Of a stretch of DNA of 64,000 nucleotides, positions 35,074 to 42,581 are shown in pieces. A program made the translations under genes and the position numbers. Origin of the DNA: Treponema sp. OMZ 790. GTDB lineage: Bacteria > Spirochaetota > Spirochaetia > Treponematales > Treponemataceae. A model generated the notes under the pieces. The model did not search any database, was not told the DNA's origin, and worked only from the letters and a program-made list of their open reading frames with translations. Positions within the stretch are counted from its first letter, which is position 1. Each line of letters opens with the position of its first letter. The DNA lies in the NCBI RefSeq assembly GCF_024181285.1, contig NZ_CP051201.1, positions 1,674,001 through 1,738,000 of the forward strand, in the 5' to 3' direction.

Positions 35074-36062
35074 AAAATCCCCTGCTTGAAGTTAAAAATT
35101 TGCATACATACTTTTTTACAAACAAGGGTACGGTAAAAGCCGTTCAAGGTGTAGATTTTACTATTGAAGCCGGTAAAACCTTAGGAATAGTAGGAGAATC
35201 AGGTTCCGGCAAGTCTATTACTGCATTCAGTATTCTCAATTTATTGGAATATCCCGGACGCATTGTTCAAGGCGAAATAAATTTTGAAGGAAAAAACCTT
35301 GTAAATTTCGGCAAAAAAGAAATAAGAAAGATAAGGGGTAACGACATATCCATGATATTTCAAGAACCCATGACCTCTCTTAACCCGGTTCACAGGGTAG
35401 GAAGGCAGCTCAGCGAGCCTTTAATCCTTCATCAGCATATGTCAAAAAAAGAAGCATGGAATGCGGCCATAGATCTTTTGCGGGAAGTAAAAATCCCCAA
35501 TCCTGAAAACGTAGTTTACAACTACCCCTTCCAGCTTTCGGGAGGAATGAGGCAGCGCGTAATGATTGCCATGGCCTTGGCTTGCGAACCCCGCCTTTTG
35601 ATAGCCGATGAGCCGACAACGGCCCTTGACGTTACGATACAAGCACAAATCTTTAAGTTGATGAACGATTTAAAGAAAAAGCACAACACCGCCATCATGT
35701 TTATAACCCATGACTTGGGAGCTATTGCAGAATTAGCCGATGATGTTGCCGTAATGTACACGGGCGAAATCGTTGAAAGAGCTCCCGTAGACGTTATCTT
35801 TGACCGAAAAACCCAATTCTCTCATCCCTACAAGGAAGGCTTACTTGAGTCAATCCCCCTCTTGGATGAAGAAGTAGAATATCTCGCTCAAATTCAAGGA
35901 AGTGTACCTCATCCTCTTAAACTTCCCAAGGGATGCAGATTTTCGACAAGGTGCGAGTATGCAACCGACAAATGCCGAAACGAAAAACCCGAATTGGTTG
36001 AAGTAGAAGAAGGGCACCTAATCAGATGTTTTTATCCGAAATCAGGAGGTAGACATGAGTAA
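35070..36062 (+). CDS. Peptide ABC importer ATPase, OppD type (system 2)
   Basis: 330 residues. Walker A GESGSGKSITAF, signature LSGGMRQRVMIA, Walker B LLIADEPTTALD and the C-terminal GCRFSTRCEYATDKC...RCFYP Cys cluster. Coupled by overlap to both neighbours. Confidence 0.93.
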   Translation: MKNPLLEVKNLHTYFFTNKGTVKAVQGVDFTIEAGKTLGIVGESGSGKSITAFSILNLLEYPGRIVQGEINFEGKNLVNFGKKEIRKIRGNDISMIFQEPMTSLNPVHRVGRQLSEPLILHQHMSKKEAWNAAIDLLREVKIPNPENVVYNYPFQLSGGMRQRVMIAMALACEPRLLIADEPTTALDVTIQAQIFKLMNDLKKKHNTAIMFITHDLGAIAELADDVAVMYTGEIVERAPVDVIFDRKTQFSHPYKEGLLESIPLLDEEVEYLAQIQGSVPHPLKLPKGCRFSTRCEYATDKCRNEKPELVEVEEGHLIRCFYPKSGGRHE

Positions 36063-37212
36063 GATATTATTGGAAACTCGAGGCCTTAAACAGTATTTTC
36101 CCACAGGCAAAACACGCAACGAGAGGAAGAATCTCAAAAGAATCGCCGATGAAGCTCTTAAGGTGTGTGCCGGCATGTTTAATACTAAGGTTGACATGAA
36201 TCAGCTGATGGATATGCATAAAAGCGGTAAGGACTTAGGAAAAGAACTGACAGACCTCGTTTTGGACTATGAAACATACTCCGGCTTGCACGGTCAGCAC
36301 CTATGCGTAATAGCTAATGACGGTATAGACCTCGTTATCCACGAAGGAGAAACCGTAGGCCTTGTAGGAGAATCCGGCTGCGGAAAATCAACCTTAGGCC
36401 GCACAATCCTAAAGCTATATAAGCCTACTGCCGGCGAAATCTTTTTTGAAGGTGAAAACATCACAAATTACACTGTGTCTCAGATGATGCCTTTAAGAAA
36501 AAAGATGCAGATTATCTTCCAAGACCCCTACTCCTCTCTTAACCCTAAGATGACAGTAGGACAGATCATAGGGGAAGCCCTGCTTGAACATGGAATGTTC
36601 AAAAAGAAAGATCCCGAATATGAAAAATATGTAAAGAAGATAATGAATACCTGCGGTTTGGCAGATTATATGATTTACAGATATCCTCACGAATTTTCAG
36701 GCGGTCAAAGGCAGCGTATCGGTATAGCCCGGGCCTTGGCCTTAAAACCTAAATTCATAGTATGCGATGAGGCTGTTTCGGCCTTGGACGTATCAATCCA
36801 ATCCCAGATCATCAACCTTCTCAATGACTTACAAAAAGAATTTGAGCTATCCTATTTGTTTATTTCGCATGACCTTTCGGTTGTAAAGCACATAAGCGAT
36901 AGGATCGGTGTTATGTATTTGGGACATATGGTCGAATTTACAGATAAGAAAGAAATGTACAACAATCCTCTTCATCCTTATACAAAGGTTCTTCTTTCAG
37001 CCATTCCCGAAACTGACTTACAAAAGATGAGGACAAAGAGACGAATTCTATTGGAAGGAGATATTCCGTCCAACATTATTACGCCCACAGGCTGTAAATT
37101 CCATACACGATGCCCCATTGCAAAGGATATATGCAAACGTGAGATTCCTCAATTTAAGGAAGAAAAGCCGGGGCATTTTGTAGCCTGTCACTTTAGCGGA
37201 GCTGAGCTGTAA
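36055..37212 (+). CDS. Peptide ABC importer ATPase, OppF type with N-terminal insertion (system 2)
   Basis: 385 residues. The first ABC strand (LLETRGLKQYFPTGK) is separated from Walker A (GESGCGKSTLG) by about 90 residues; an extra helical segment of about 60 residues (roughly 20-85) is inserted there. Signature FSGGQRQRIGIA, Walker B FIVCDEAVSALD and Cys tail GCKFHTRCPIAKDIC are present. Overlaps the OppD gene by 8 bp and the next small gene by 1 bp. Confidence 0.92.
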   Translation: MSKILLETRGLKQYFPTGKTRNERKNLKRIADEALKVCAGMFNTKVDMNQLMDMHKSGKDLGKELTDLVLDYETYSGLHGQHLCVIANDGIDLVIHEGETVGLVGESGCGKSTLGRTILKLYKPTAGEIFFEGENITNYTVSQMMPLRKKMQIIFQDPYSSLNPKMTVGQIIGEALLEHGMFKKKDPEYEKYVKKIMNTCGLADYMIYRYPHEFSGGQRQRIGIARALALKPKFIVCDEAVSALDVSIQSQIINLLNDLQKEFELSYLFISHDLSVVKHISDRIGVMYLGHMVEFTDKKEMYNNPLHPYTKVLLSAIPETDLQKMRTKRRILLEGDIPSNIITPTGCKFHTRCPIAKDICKREIPQFKEEKPGHFVACHFSGAEL

Positions 37213-37421
37213 TGTTGTTTAGAAACGATGAACATAGCTTAAAATCCGGAAAACGGCGAGCTATAGAAGAAATGGAAGAGCTAAATGAGCTTAGAGAAAA
37301 TCAGCCCCTTGAAAAAGGAGATTTTCTTGCAATAATAATTGCAGCTTTTACTACCTTAGTGCCTATCGCTGTAATCTGCCTTTTAGCCTACTATCTTATA
37401 TCGATGTTTTTATTCGGTTAA
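37212..37421 (+). CDS. Small single-pass membrane protein linked to Opp system 2
   Basis: 69 residues. A charged N-terminal half (KSGKRRAIEEMEELNELRE) and one hydrophobic helix at about 38-67. Its ATG overlaps the stop codon of the OppF gene (TAATG), so it is translated with the transporter. No family recognised; it may be an accessory subunit. A terminator follows. Confidence 0.7.
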   Translation: MLFRNDEHSLKSGKRRAIEEMEELNELRENQPLEKGDFLAIIIAAFTTLVPIAVICLLAYYLISMFLFG

Positions 37422-37431
37422 GACTTAAAAC

Positions 37432-37466
37432 AAAAGGGATGCATCCGAAAGGAGCATCCCTTTTTT
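37432..37466 (+). terminator. Intrinsic terminator of Opp system 2 operon
   Basis: AAAAGGGATGC pairs with GCATCCCTTTT over an 11-base loop and runs into six T. Confidence 0.88.
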
Positions 37467-37508
37467 ATTTAATTAAATAACGAGTATCAGAATATCATAT
37501 ATATAGCC

Positions 37509-37537
37509 TTGAAAAAAAACATAAAAAATATTACAAT
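37509..37537 (+). promoter_or_regulatory. Predicted leaderless promoter of the toxin-antitoxin pair
   Basis: TTGAAA (37509-37514), a 17-bp spacer and TACAAT (37532-37537) end 6 bases before the toxin ATG. There is no ribosome binding site for the toxin. Confidence 0.55.
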
Positions 37538-37543
37538 GTAGAC

Positions 37544-37819
37544 ATGGTAAGTTATTCGGATGAAATATTAAAGAGAATAAAAAAAGGTTTAATACCAAAA
37601 GAAGTTTTTATTCATTTTAATAATGCTTTTATGTCATTGGATTTAACAAAAGACTTAAATCTATTTGATATAAAACAATTGAAGATATCTGAAGAAAAAC
37701 AAAGAAGTTACTATAGATTACGTAAAGGAAAATATCGTGCAATTTTTTATTTAGAAGAAAAAAACATTTATGTAATTACATTGGATAAACGAGAGGAGGT
37801 ATATAAAAAATGGCGGTAA
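37544..37819 (+). CDS. RelE/ParE-superfamily toxin
   Basis: 91 residues. The C-terminal strands SYYRLRKGKYRAIFY and IYVITLDKREEVYK follow the RelE pattern, where basic residues at the end of the protein contact mRNA at the ribosome; RelE-type toxins cut mRNA or inhibit gyrase. The gene comes before the antitoxin and overlaps it by 10 bp. The absence of a Shine-Dalgarno sequence and a promoter at leaderless distance suggest weak or special translation of the toxin compared with the antitoxin, which has AGGAGG. Confidence 0.75.
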   Translation: MVSYSDEILKRIKKGLIPKEVFIHFNNAFMSLDLTKDLNLFDIKQLKISEEKQRSYYRLRKGKYRAIFYLEEKNIYVITLDKREEVYKKWR

Positions 37820-38031
37820 TGTCTGTAAGAATGAATCAAAATGAAGAAAAAATTATGAACTATTTATCCGAACATTTTGAAGAAGAAAAATCATCAATAA
37901 TAAAACGTGCACTAAGTGAAATGTATGAAAATATAATAGATAAAAAAATAATAGACGCATTTGAAAAGGAAGAGCATACATTTATAAGTGCAGAGGATAT
38001 CTTAAAAGAAATTGCTTCCCCCGTCTCTTAA
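37810..38031 (+). CDS. Antitoxin, ribbon-helix-helix type
   Basis: 73 residues. The N-terminal strand AVMSVRMNQNEEK followed by two helices (IMNYLSEHF, SSIIKRALSEMYEN) matches RHH DNA-binding antitoxins. The C-terminal part (DAFEKEEHTFISAEDILKEI) is acidic and probably wraps the toxin. A strong ribosome binding site, AGGAGG, lies 10 bases before the ATG. Confidence 0.75.
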   Translation: MAVMSVRMNQNEEKIMNYLSEHFEEEKSSIIKRALSEMYENIIDKKIIDAFEKEEHTFISAEDILKEIASPVS

Positions 38032-38060
38032 ACCTATATGATTTGAACACTTCATGACAG

Positions 38061-38092
38061 TCCTTGCCGTTAAGCAACGGCAAGGATTCTAA
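38061..38092. terminator. Bidirectional terminator between antitoxin gene and metG
   Basis: A perfect 11-bp stem with a 4-base loop (TCCTTGCCGTT/AACGGCAAGGA), with moderately T-rich sequence after it on the plus strand, stands between two convergent genes. Confidence 0.7.
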
Positions 38093-38132
38093 TTTTATGT
38101 CAAACCGTAAACCCTATAACCAACCTGTACGC

Positions 38133-40502
38133 CTATCCTGCTTCTCCGGTTTTTACCTTTTCAAGTTTCATTTCTTTTCCGCAAATCAAGAGTTTTTTGC
38201 CCTCAATTTTAGGAATATAATCTTCTATTAATATGGGAGCGGCAAAGAAGGTGTCGGCATCTATTGCGGCAGGCTTTTGTGCATAAAAGGCTTTTACAGC
38301 CTCAGGATCGGAAGTGTCGGCATCGCCTTCAAGGATTACGGGAGTGCCGGGAGCCGCCCAAGGAGCTTGGAGAAGTTCGACATGTTCTTTTTCTTCTTCA
38401 TCATACCAGCTTGCAGCCAAAAGCATACCCTTCGATTCGATGCCGCGCATTTTTCGAGGCTTTAGGTTGTCGGCAATTATGACGGTTTTTCCCAATATTT
38501 CGTCTTCTTTTAAAAAGGGAACGAGACCTGAAAGGATTGTTCTTTCTTCTCCTGAGCCGTCATCGAGCTTTTCTATGTAGAGCTTATCTGCATCGGGATG
38601 CCTTTCAACAGAAACTACCTTAGCCGTTTTTAAGGCAATCTTCTTTGAAAAAAGCTCCGCAGGGGAGAGTTTTTCTTTTTCTTCGGATGAGTAAACTGCA
38701 TCAGATTTTGCGGGGCCTGCCTTTTCGGTCTTATTTTCCATTTCTTTTCTATCCTTTTGATTTCCCGAATAACGTTCCCTATAGGCATCTATGACCTTAT
38801 TTTCAAGGGTCTTAAAAATTATTACGGGGTTTTCTATTGTTTTAAGCCCTTCCCTTTCGCCCAAATTTTTCCATGTAAGGAAGGCTCCGTCAGGCTTATT
38901 AAATTGAGGAGCCCTGCCGTCAAATATGTTGCCGGACCAAATCTTTTGACCGAAAAAGCATGCAGCCTGATCGGCGTATTGGGGCATGTAGGGATGAATT
39001 AAGATTAAAATATCCTTTATAAGGTAGCATAGTTCAGCCATAAGAACCTCGGCATATTCGGGATCGGTTTCGCGCCTCTTCCAAGGCTCTCCATCCTGAA
39101 AGGCTTTGTTTGCAACGGAAGAAAGAGCAAAGACCTCATGGAAGGAGTCCCTAAGCTCCGCCCAGTCGGAAAGGCAGGTTATCTTTTTAAAGCTTGCAGA
39201 GGCTGCCTCTCTTAAAGCTTTTACCATGTTTCTTATGTCTTCCCGAGCCGATTTTGCTCCGTCTGCTTGAGGGATTTTACCCTCATAGTAACGGTGAACG
39301 AAGGTAGCTGTCCTGTTTACAAGATTGCAGAGGTTTCCGATAAGCTCGCTGTTTACGCTTTCTTGAAAATCCTTCCATGTAAACCGGGTATCGTTCTTTT
39401 CGGGACGGTTATAAAAGATGTAGAACCTCCACATATCGGCAGGGATGCCGGATTCTTTGGCATCGTTTCCGAAAACGCCAACGCCCTTCGATTTTGAGAA
39501 CTTTCCGCTCTCGTAATTGAGGTATTCGGTTCCCGACATGTGAAAGAGTTTTGTCCAGTTTTTACCGGAACCCAGGAGAGAACAGGGGAAGATTACCGTG
39601 TGGAAGGGGATATTGTCCTTTCCGATAAACTGAAAAAGTTCAACGTCTTTTTGATCAAGCCACCACGCCTTCCAATCTTTGCCTGCAAGGTCGGCCCAGC
39701 ACTTTGTAATGGAAATATAGCCTATGGGTGCGTCAAACCATACATAAAAGACCTTGTCTTCAAAGCCTTTTTTGGGTACGGGGATTCCCCATTTAAGATC
39801 TCGTGTAATAGCTCTTTCCTGAAGGCCGTCTCTAAGCCAGCTTTTTGACATTTGAAGGGCATTGTTTGACCAGCGGCCTTCCTCTGCCGTTTTAGGCATC
39901 CATTTTTCGTATTCGGGCACGATTTTAGGAAGATTTATATAAAGATGGGTTGTAGAGCGCACCTCAGGCGAAGCCCCGCAGGAGGAACAACGCGGTTCTC
40001 TTAAATCGGTAGGATCTAAGAGCTTTCCGCAATGCTCGCACTGATCGCCCCTTGCTCCGTCATAGGAACAAGAAGGACAGGTACCCAGAACATAGCGGTC
40101 GGCTAAAAAGCGCTTACATGAGGGGCAGTAAAGCTGTTCTATTGTGTGCTCGGTAATATATCCGTTTTTATCTAGGTCATTAAAAATGCCCTGAGTTATT
40201 TCCGTCTGTTGAGGAGTTGAAGTTCGTCCAAAGTAGTCGAAAGCAATATTGAACCAATTATAAATATCGGCATGGATAGCGTGATAAAATGCACAGAGTT
40301 CTTCGGGAGTCTTATTTTCTTCTGCAGCCTTTGTTTCGGTTGCAGTTCCGTATTCGTCGGTGCCGCAAATATAAAGGGTTTCATATTCTTTTAGGCGGCA
40401 AAAGCGTGCAAATACATCAGCGGATAATACTTGAATTAAATTTCCCAGATGGGGAAAATTGTTTACATAAGGCAAAGCCGAGGTTACTAATTTTCGTTTC
40501 AT
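38133..40502 (-). CDS. metG: Methionyl-tRNA synthetase with C-terminal tRNA-binding domain
   Basis: 789 residues. Class I core with the HIGH-type motif FPHLGNLIQ, the KMSKS-type motif GKFSKSKGVG and a zinc knuckle with four Cys pairs (CPSCKRF, CPSCSY, CEHCGK, CSSC). Residues about 630-789 are a Trbp111/EMAP-like tRNA-binding domain (ADNLKPRKMRGIESKGMLL) used for dimerisation and tRNA capture. No Shine-Dalgarno sequence is present; a promoter ends 7 bases before the ATG. It lies just downstream of selC. Confidence 0.96.
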   Translation of the reverse strand: MKRKLVTSALPYVNNFPHLGNLIQVLSADVFARFCRLKEYETLYICGTDEYGTATETKAAEENKTPEELCAFYHAIHADIYNWFNIAFDYFGRTSTPQQTEITQGIFNDLDKNGYITEHTIEQLYCPSCKRFLADRYVLGTCPSCSYDGARGDQCEHCGKLLDPTDLREPRCSSCGASPEVRSTTHLYINLPKIVPEYEKWMPKTAEEGRWSNNALQMSKSWLRDGLQERAITRDLKWGIPVPKKGFEDKVFYVWFDAPIGYISITKCWADLAGKDWKAWWLDQKDVELFQFIGKDNIPFHTVIFPCSLLGSGKNWTKLFHMSGTEYLNYESGKFSKSKGVGVFGNDAKESGIPADMWRFYIFYNRPEKNDTRFTWKDFQESVNSELIGNLCNLVNRTATFVHRYYEGKIPQADGAKSAREDIRNMVKALREAASASFKKITCLSDWAELRDSFHEVFALSSVANKAFQDGEPWKRRETDPEYAEVLMAELCYLIKDILILIHPYMPQYADQAACFFGQKIWSGNIFDGRAPQFNKPDGAFLTWKNLGEREGLKTIENPVIIFKTLENKVIDAYRERYSGNQKDRKEMENKTEKAGPAKSDAVYSSEEKEKLSPAELFSKKIALKTAKVVSVERHPDADKLYIEKLDDGSGEERTILSGLVPFLKEDEILGKTVIIADNLKPRKMRGIESKGMLLAASWYDEEEKEHVELLQAPWAAPGTPVILEGDADTSDPEAVKAFYAQKPAAIDADTFFAAPILIEDYIPKIEGKKLLICGKEMKLEKVKTGEAG

Positions 40503-40538
40503 ATAGAGGATTATGAATTATTATGGAAAAAAAATCAA
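40503..40538 (-). promoter_or_regulatory. Predicted leaderless promoter of metG
   Basis: On the minus strand TTGATT (40533-40538), a 17-bp spacer and CATAAT (40510-40515), then 7 bases and the ATG. Confidence 0.45.
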
Positions 40539-40586
40539 CTACCTTGGGGATAAAGGCTTTTCACTATTTTTAGGAAGGAAGAAATA

Positions 40587-40675
40587 CGGAAGAGGCAGGA
40601 ATCGAACCTGCCATTGCGAATTATGCAACCTACGGTTTTGAAGACCGCGGGAGCCACCAGACCCCATCTGCTTCC
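40587..40675 (-). tRNA. selC: Selenocysteine tRNA (anticodon UCA)
   Basis: 89 nt. The anticodon arm is CGGT-CTTCAAA-ACCG with anticodon TCA, which reads UGA. A long variable arm follows (TTGC-ataattc-GCAA). The T arm is GGCAGG-TTCGATT-CCTGCC and the extended D arm pairs GGGG with CTCC. The ends GGAAG and CTTCC pair in the acceptor stem, with weaker pairing in its inner part. CCA is not encoded. Seryl-tRNA synthetase charges such tRNAs and SelA converts Ser to Sec. The long extra arm and TCA anticodon make this a Sec tRNA rather than a suppressor. The genome should thus encode selenoproteins, although I see none in this window. Confidence 0.92.
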
Positions 40676-40681
40676 GCAATG

Positions 40682-40710
40682 AATATACACAAAATCAAAG
40701 TCTTTGTCAA
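40682..40710 (-). promoter_or_regulatory. Promoter of selC
   Basis: On the minus strand TTGACA (40705-40710), a 17-bp spacer and TATATT (40682-40687), then 6 bases to the mature tRNA 5' end. The -35 box overlaps the stop region of the upstream exporter gene. Confidence 0.65.
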
Positions 40711-42581
40711 GATTTGTCTTGATAATATTGGGCTTGGGCGTTCCACAATTTATTGTAAAGACCTTGTTCGGCTAAAAGCTCTTCGTGGCTGCCTTCTTGG
40801 ACTATTCGGCCCTCATCAAAGACTGCGATATGGGAGCAAAACTTACACGAGGAAAGGCGGTGCGAAATATAAAGGGAGGTTTTGTTTTTTACAAGGCTGT
40901 CGAATTTGGAGTATATTTCGGCTTCGGCAATGGGGTCAAGGGCAGCCGTAGATTCGTCCAAGATTATAAAGGGAGCATCCTTATAAAGGGCGCGGGCTAT
41001 TGCAATTTTTTGTCCCTCACCGCCCGAAATATTTACGCCCTCATCATCAAAGTTTTTATAAAGATAGGTTTCTTCCGCTTTTTTAAACTTAGAAAGATCA
41101 AGGTCGACCTTCTTTAAAACATCTAAAACCTTATTTTTATCGTAAGCTTCTCCGCCCGAAAGATTTTGAGCAAGAGGGAGAGCAAGGAGTTTAAAATCCT
41201 GAAAGACGACTGAAAAAAGGTTTAGGTATTCTTTATACTCATATTCTTTTATGTTCTTTCCGTTAAAAAGAATTTCACCTTCCGTAGGATCATAGAGGCG
41301 GCATAGAAGTTTTACAAAGGTAGTCTTGCCGCTTCCGTTTTTACCGACTACGGCAAGCCGCTCGCCCTGCTTCAGGCTAAGGTTTAAGTTTTTTAAAACT
41401 CTTCTTTCGGAATCGGGATATGAAAAAGAAACGTTTTTAAACTCGATTGTGTTTTCGGCGTTGCCGGAATAATCGAGAGGAGTATTGTTCATGCACATTT
41501 CGTTTTTAATATCCAAGAAGTCGAATAAATCCTTTAAAAAAGCCCTATTGTTTTTTGCATCCCCTGCGACCGTGAAGATTTCGGTGAGGGCGGCAGAAAG
41601 AGCCGTTATACTTGCAGCATATTGCATGAGGTTACCTGCGGGGAAGGCTCCTCCTAAAGCCTTTAGGCCCACAAAGCCGTAAATAACTATTAAAAGAGAA
41701 GTCGAAATAAAAGCCGATAAAAAGGCAAAAAAGCCCATCTCTTTTTTGGCATACCGCGACATCCGCCCTCCTGGCAGAAAAATATTGCTGGAATATCTTA
41801 TTATGTTACCCTCGCTTTGCTGGCCGTACATACGCACATCCATTGCACGATTTTTTTCGTTAAAGAGTCTAAAGAAAAAACTAAATACCCTGTTACCCTC
41901 TGTTGCCTCCTCCGAAACAATTGCCCAGTAGGAGTCTGACATTGTTTGAAGTTTTGCAGGAATAATAATTAAAAGCACAATGCTAAAAAGAATTACAAAG
42001 ATAAAAAGGGGATTGTTTAAAAAAAGCAATTCCGCAGTCTGAACCTTAAAGCTAAAAAGGCTTATACTCAAGACTGCCGAAGTAATTACGGAAGTAAGAT
42101 GGGTGGAACACTTTGTATAAATCCAAAGAATTTTGTACAATCCCCAGCCTCCGTAGTTTGCATTTTGCCATATCCTTGTATAAATCTCATTTGTTTTTGC
42201 GGATTCCGCATCTTGAAAATCCATACTTAAAAATTTTTGAACATAGATGTCTTCTACCTTGTAGTCTATACTCCGGCCTTCATAGTTTGCCCATCTTTTA
42301 AATAAGGAAGATACAAGCATACAAAGAGCCGTTAAAATAAGGGAGAGCAGTACCAAGCTTTTGATTTTCGATAAAGCTCCTTGCCCCGAATAAATTAAAA
42401 CAAGCTCGTTTACAATCCTTGCCGAAAAGAAAATACCTATAAAGGGCAAGAGGCTCGTAAAAACTTTTTCTCCAAGCACGGAAATAAAAAACAGAGGAGC
42501 CTTTTTAAATAGGAGAAAAAAAGCCCGCCGATTCAAGCCCTTGTTATGTCTTTTTTGATTATCTCTTTTTTCGGTTTTCAT
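40707..42581 (-). CDS. ABC exporter half-transporter (second subunit)
   Basis: 624 residues: six membrane helices in the first about 330 residues, then an ATPase domain with Walker A GKNGSGKTTFVKLL, signature NISGGEGQKIAIA (ISGGE in place of LSGGQ), Walker B FIILDESTAALD and SHRLSSCKFC. Together with the upstream gene it probably forms a heterodimeric exporter. Substrate unknown. The ATG overlaps the stop of the upstream subunit gene by one base. Confidence 0.9.
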   Translation of the reverse strand: MKTEKRDNQKRHNKGLNRRAFFLLFKKAPLFFISVLGEKVFTSLLPFIGIFFSARIVNELVLIYSGQGALSKIKSLVLLSLILTALCMLVSSLFKRWANYEGRSIDYKVEDIYVQKFLSMDFQDAESAKTNEIYTRIWQNANYGGWGLYKILWIYTKCSTHLTSVITSAVLSISLFSFKVQTAELLFLNNPLFIFVILFSIVLLIIIPAKLQTMSDSYWAIVSEEATEGNRVFSFFFRLFNEKNRAMDVRMYGQQSEGNIIRYSSNIFLPGGRMSRYAKKEMGFFAFLSAFISTSLLIVIYGFVGLKALGGAFPAGNLMQYAASITALSAALTEIFTVAGDAKNNRAFLKDLFDFLDIKNEMCMNNTPLDYSGNAENTIEFKNVSFSYPDSERRVLKNLNLSLKQGERLAVVGKNGSGKTTFVKLLCRLYDPTEGEILFNGKNIKEYEYKEYLNLFSVVFQDFKLLALPLAQNLSGGEAYDKNKVLDVLKKVDLDLSKFKKAEETYLYKNFDDEGVNISGGEGQKIAIARALYKDAPFIILDESTAALDPIAEAEIYSKFDSLVKNKTSLYISHRLSSCKFCSHIAVFDEGRIVQEGSHEELLAEQGLYNKLWNAQAQYYQDKS

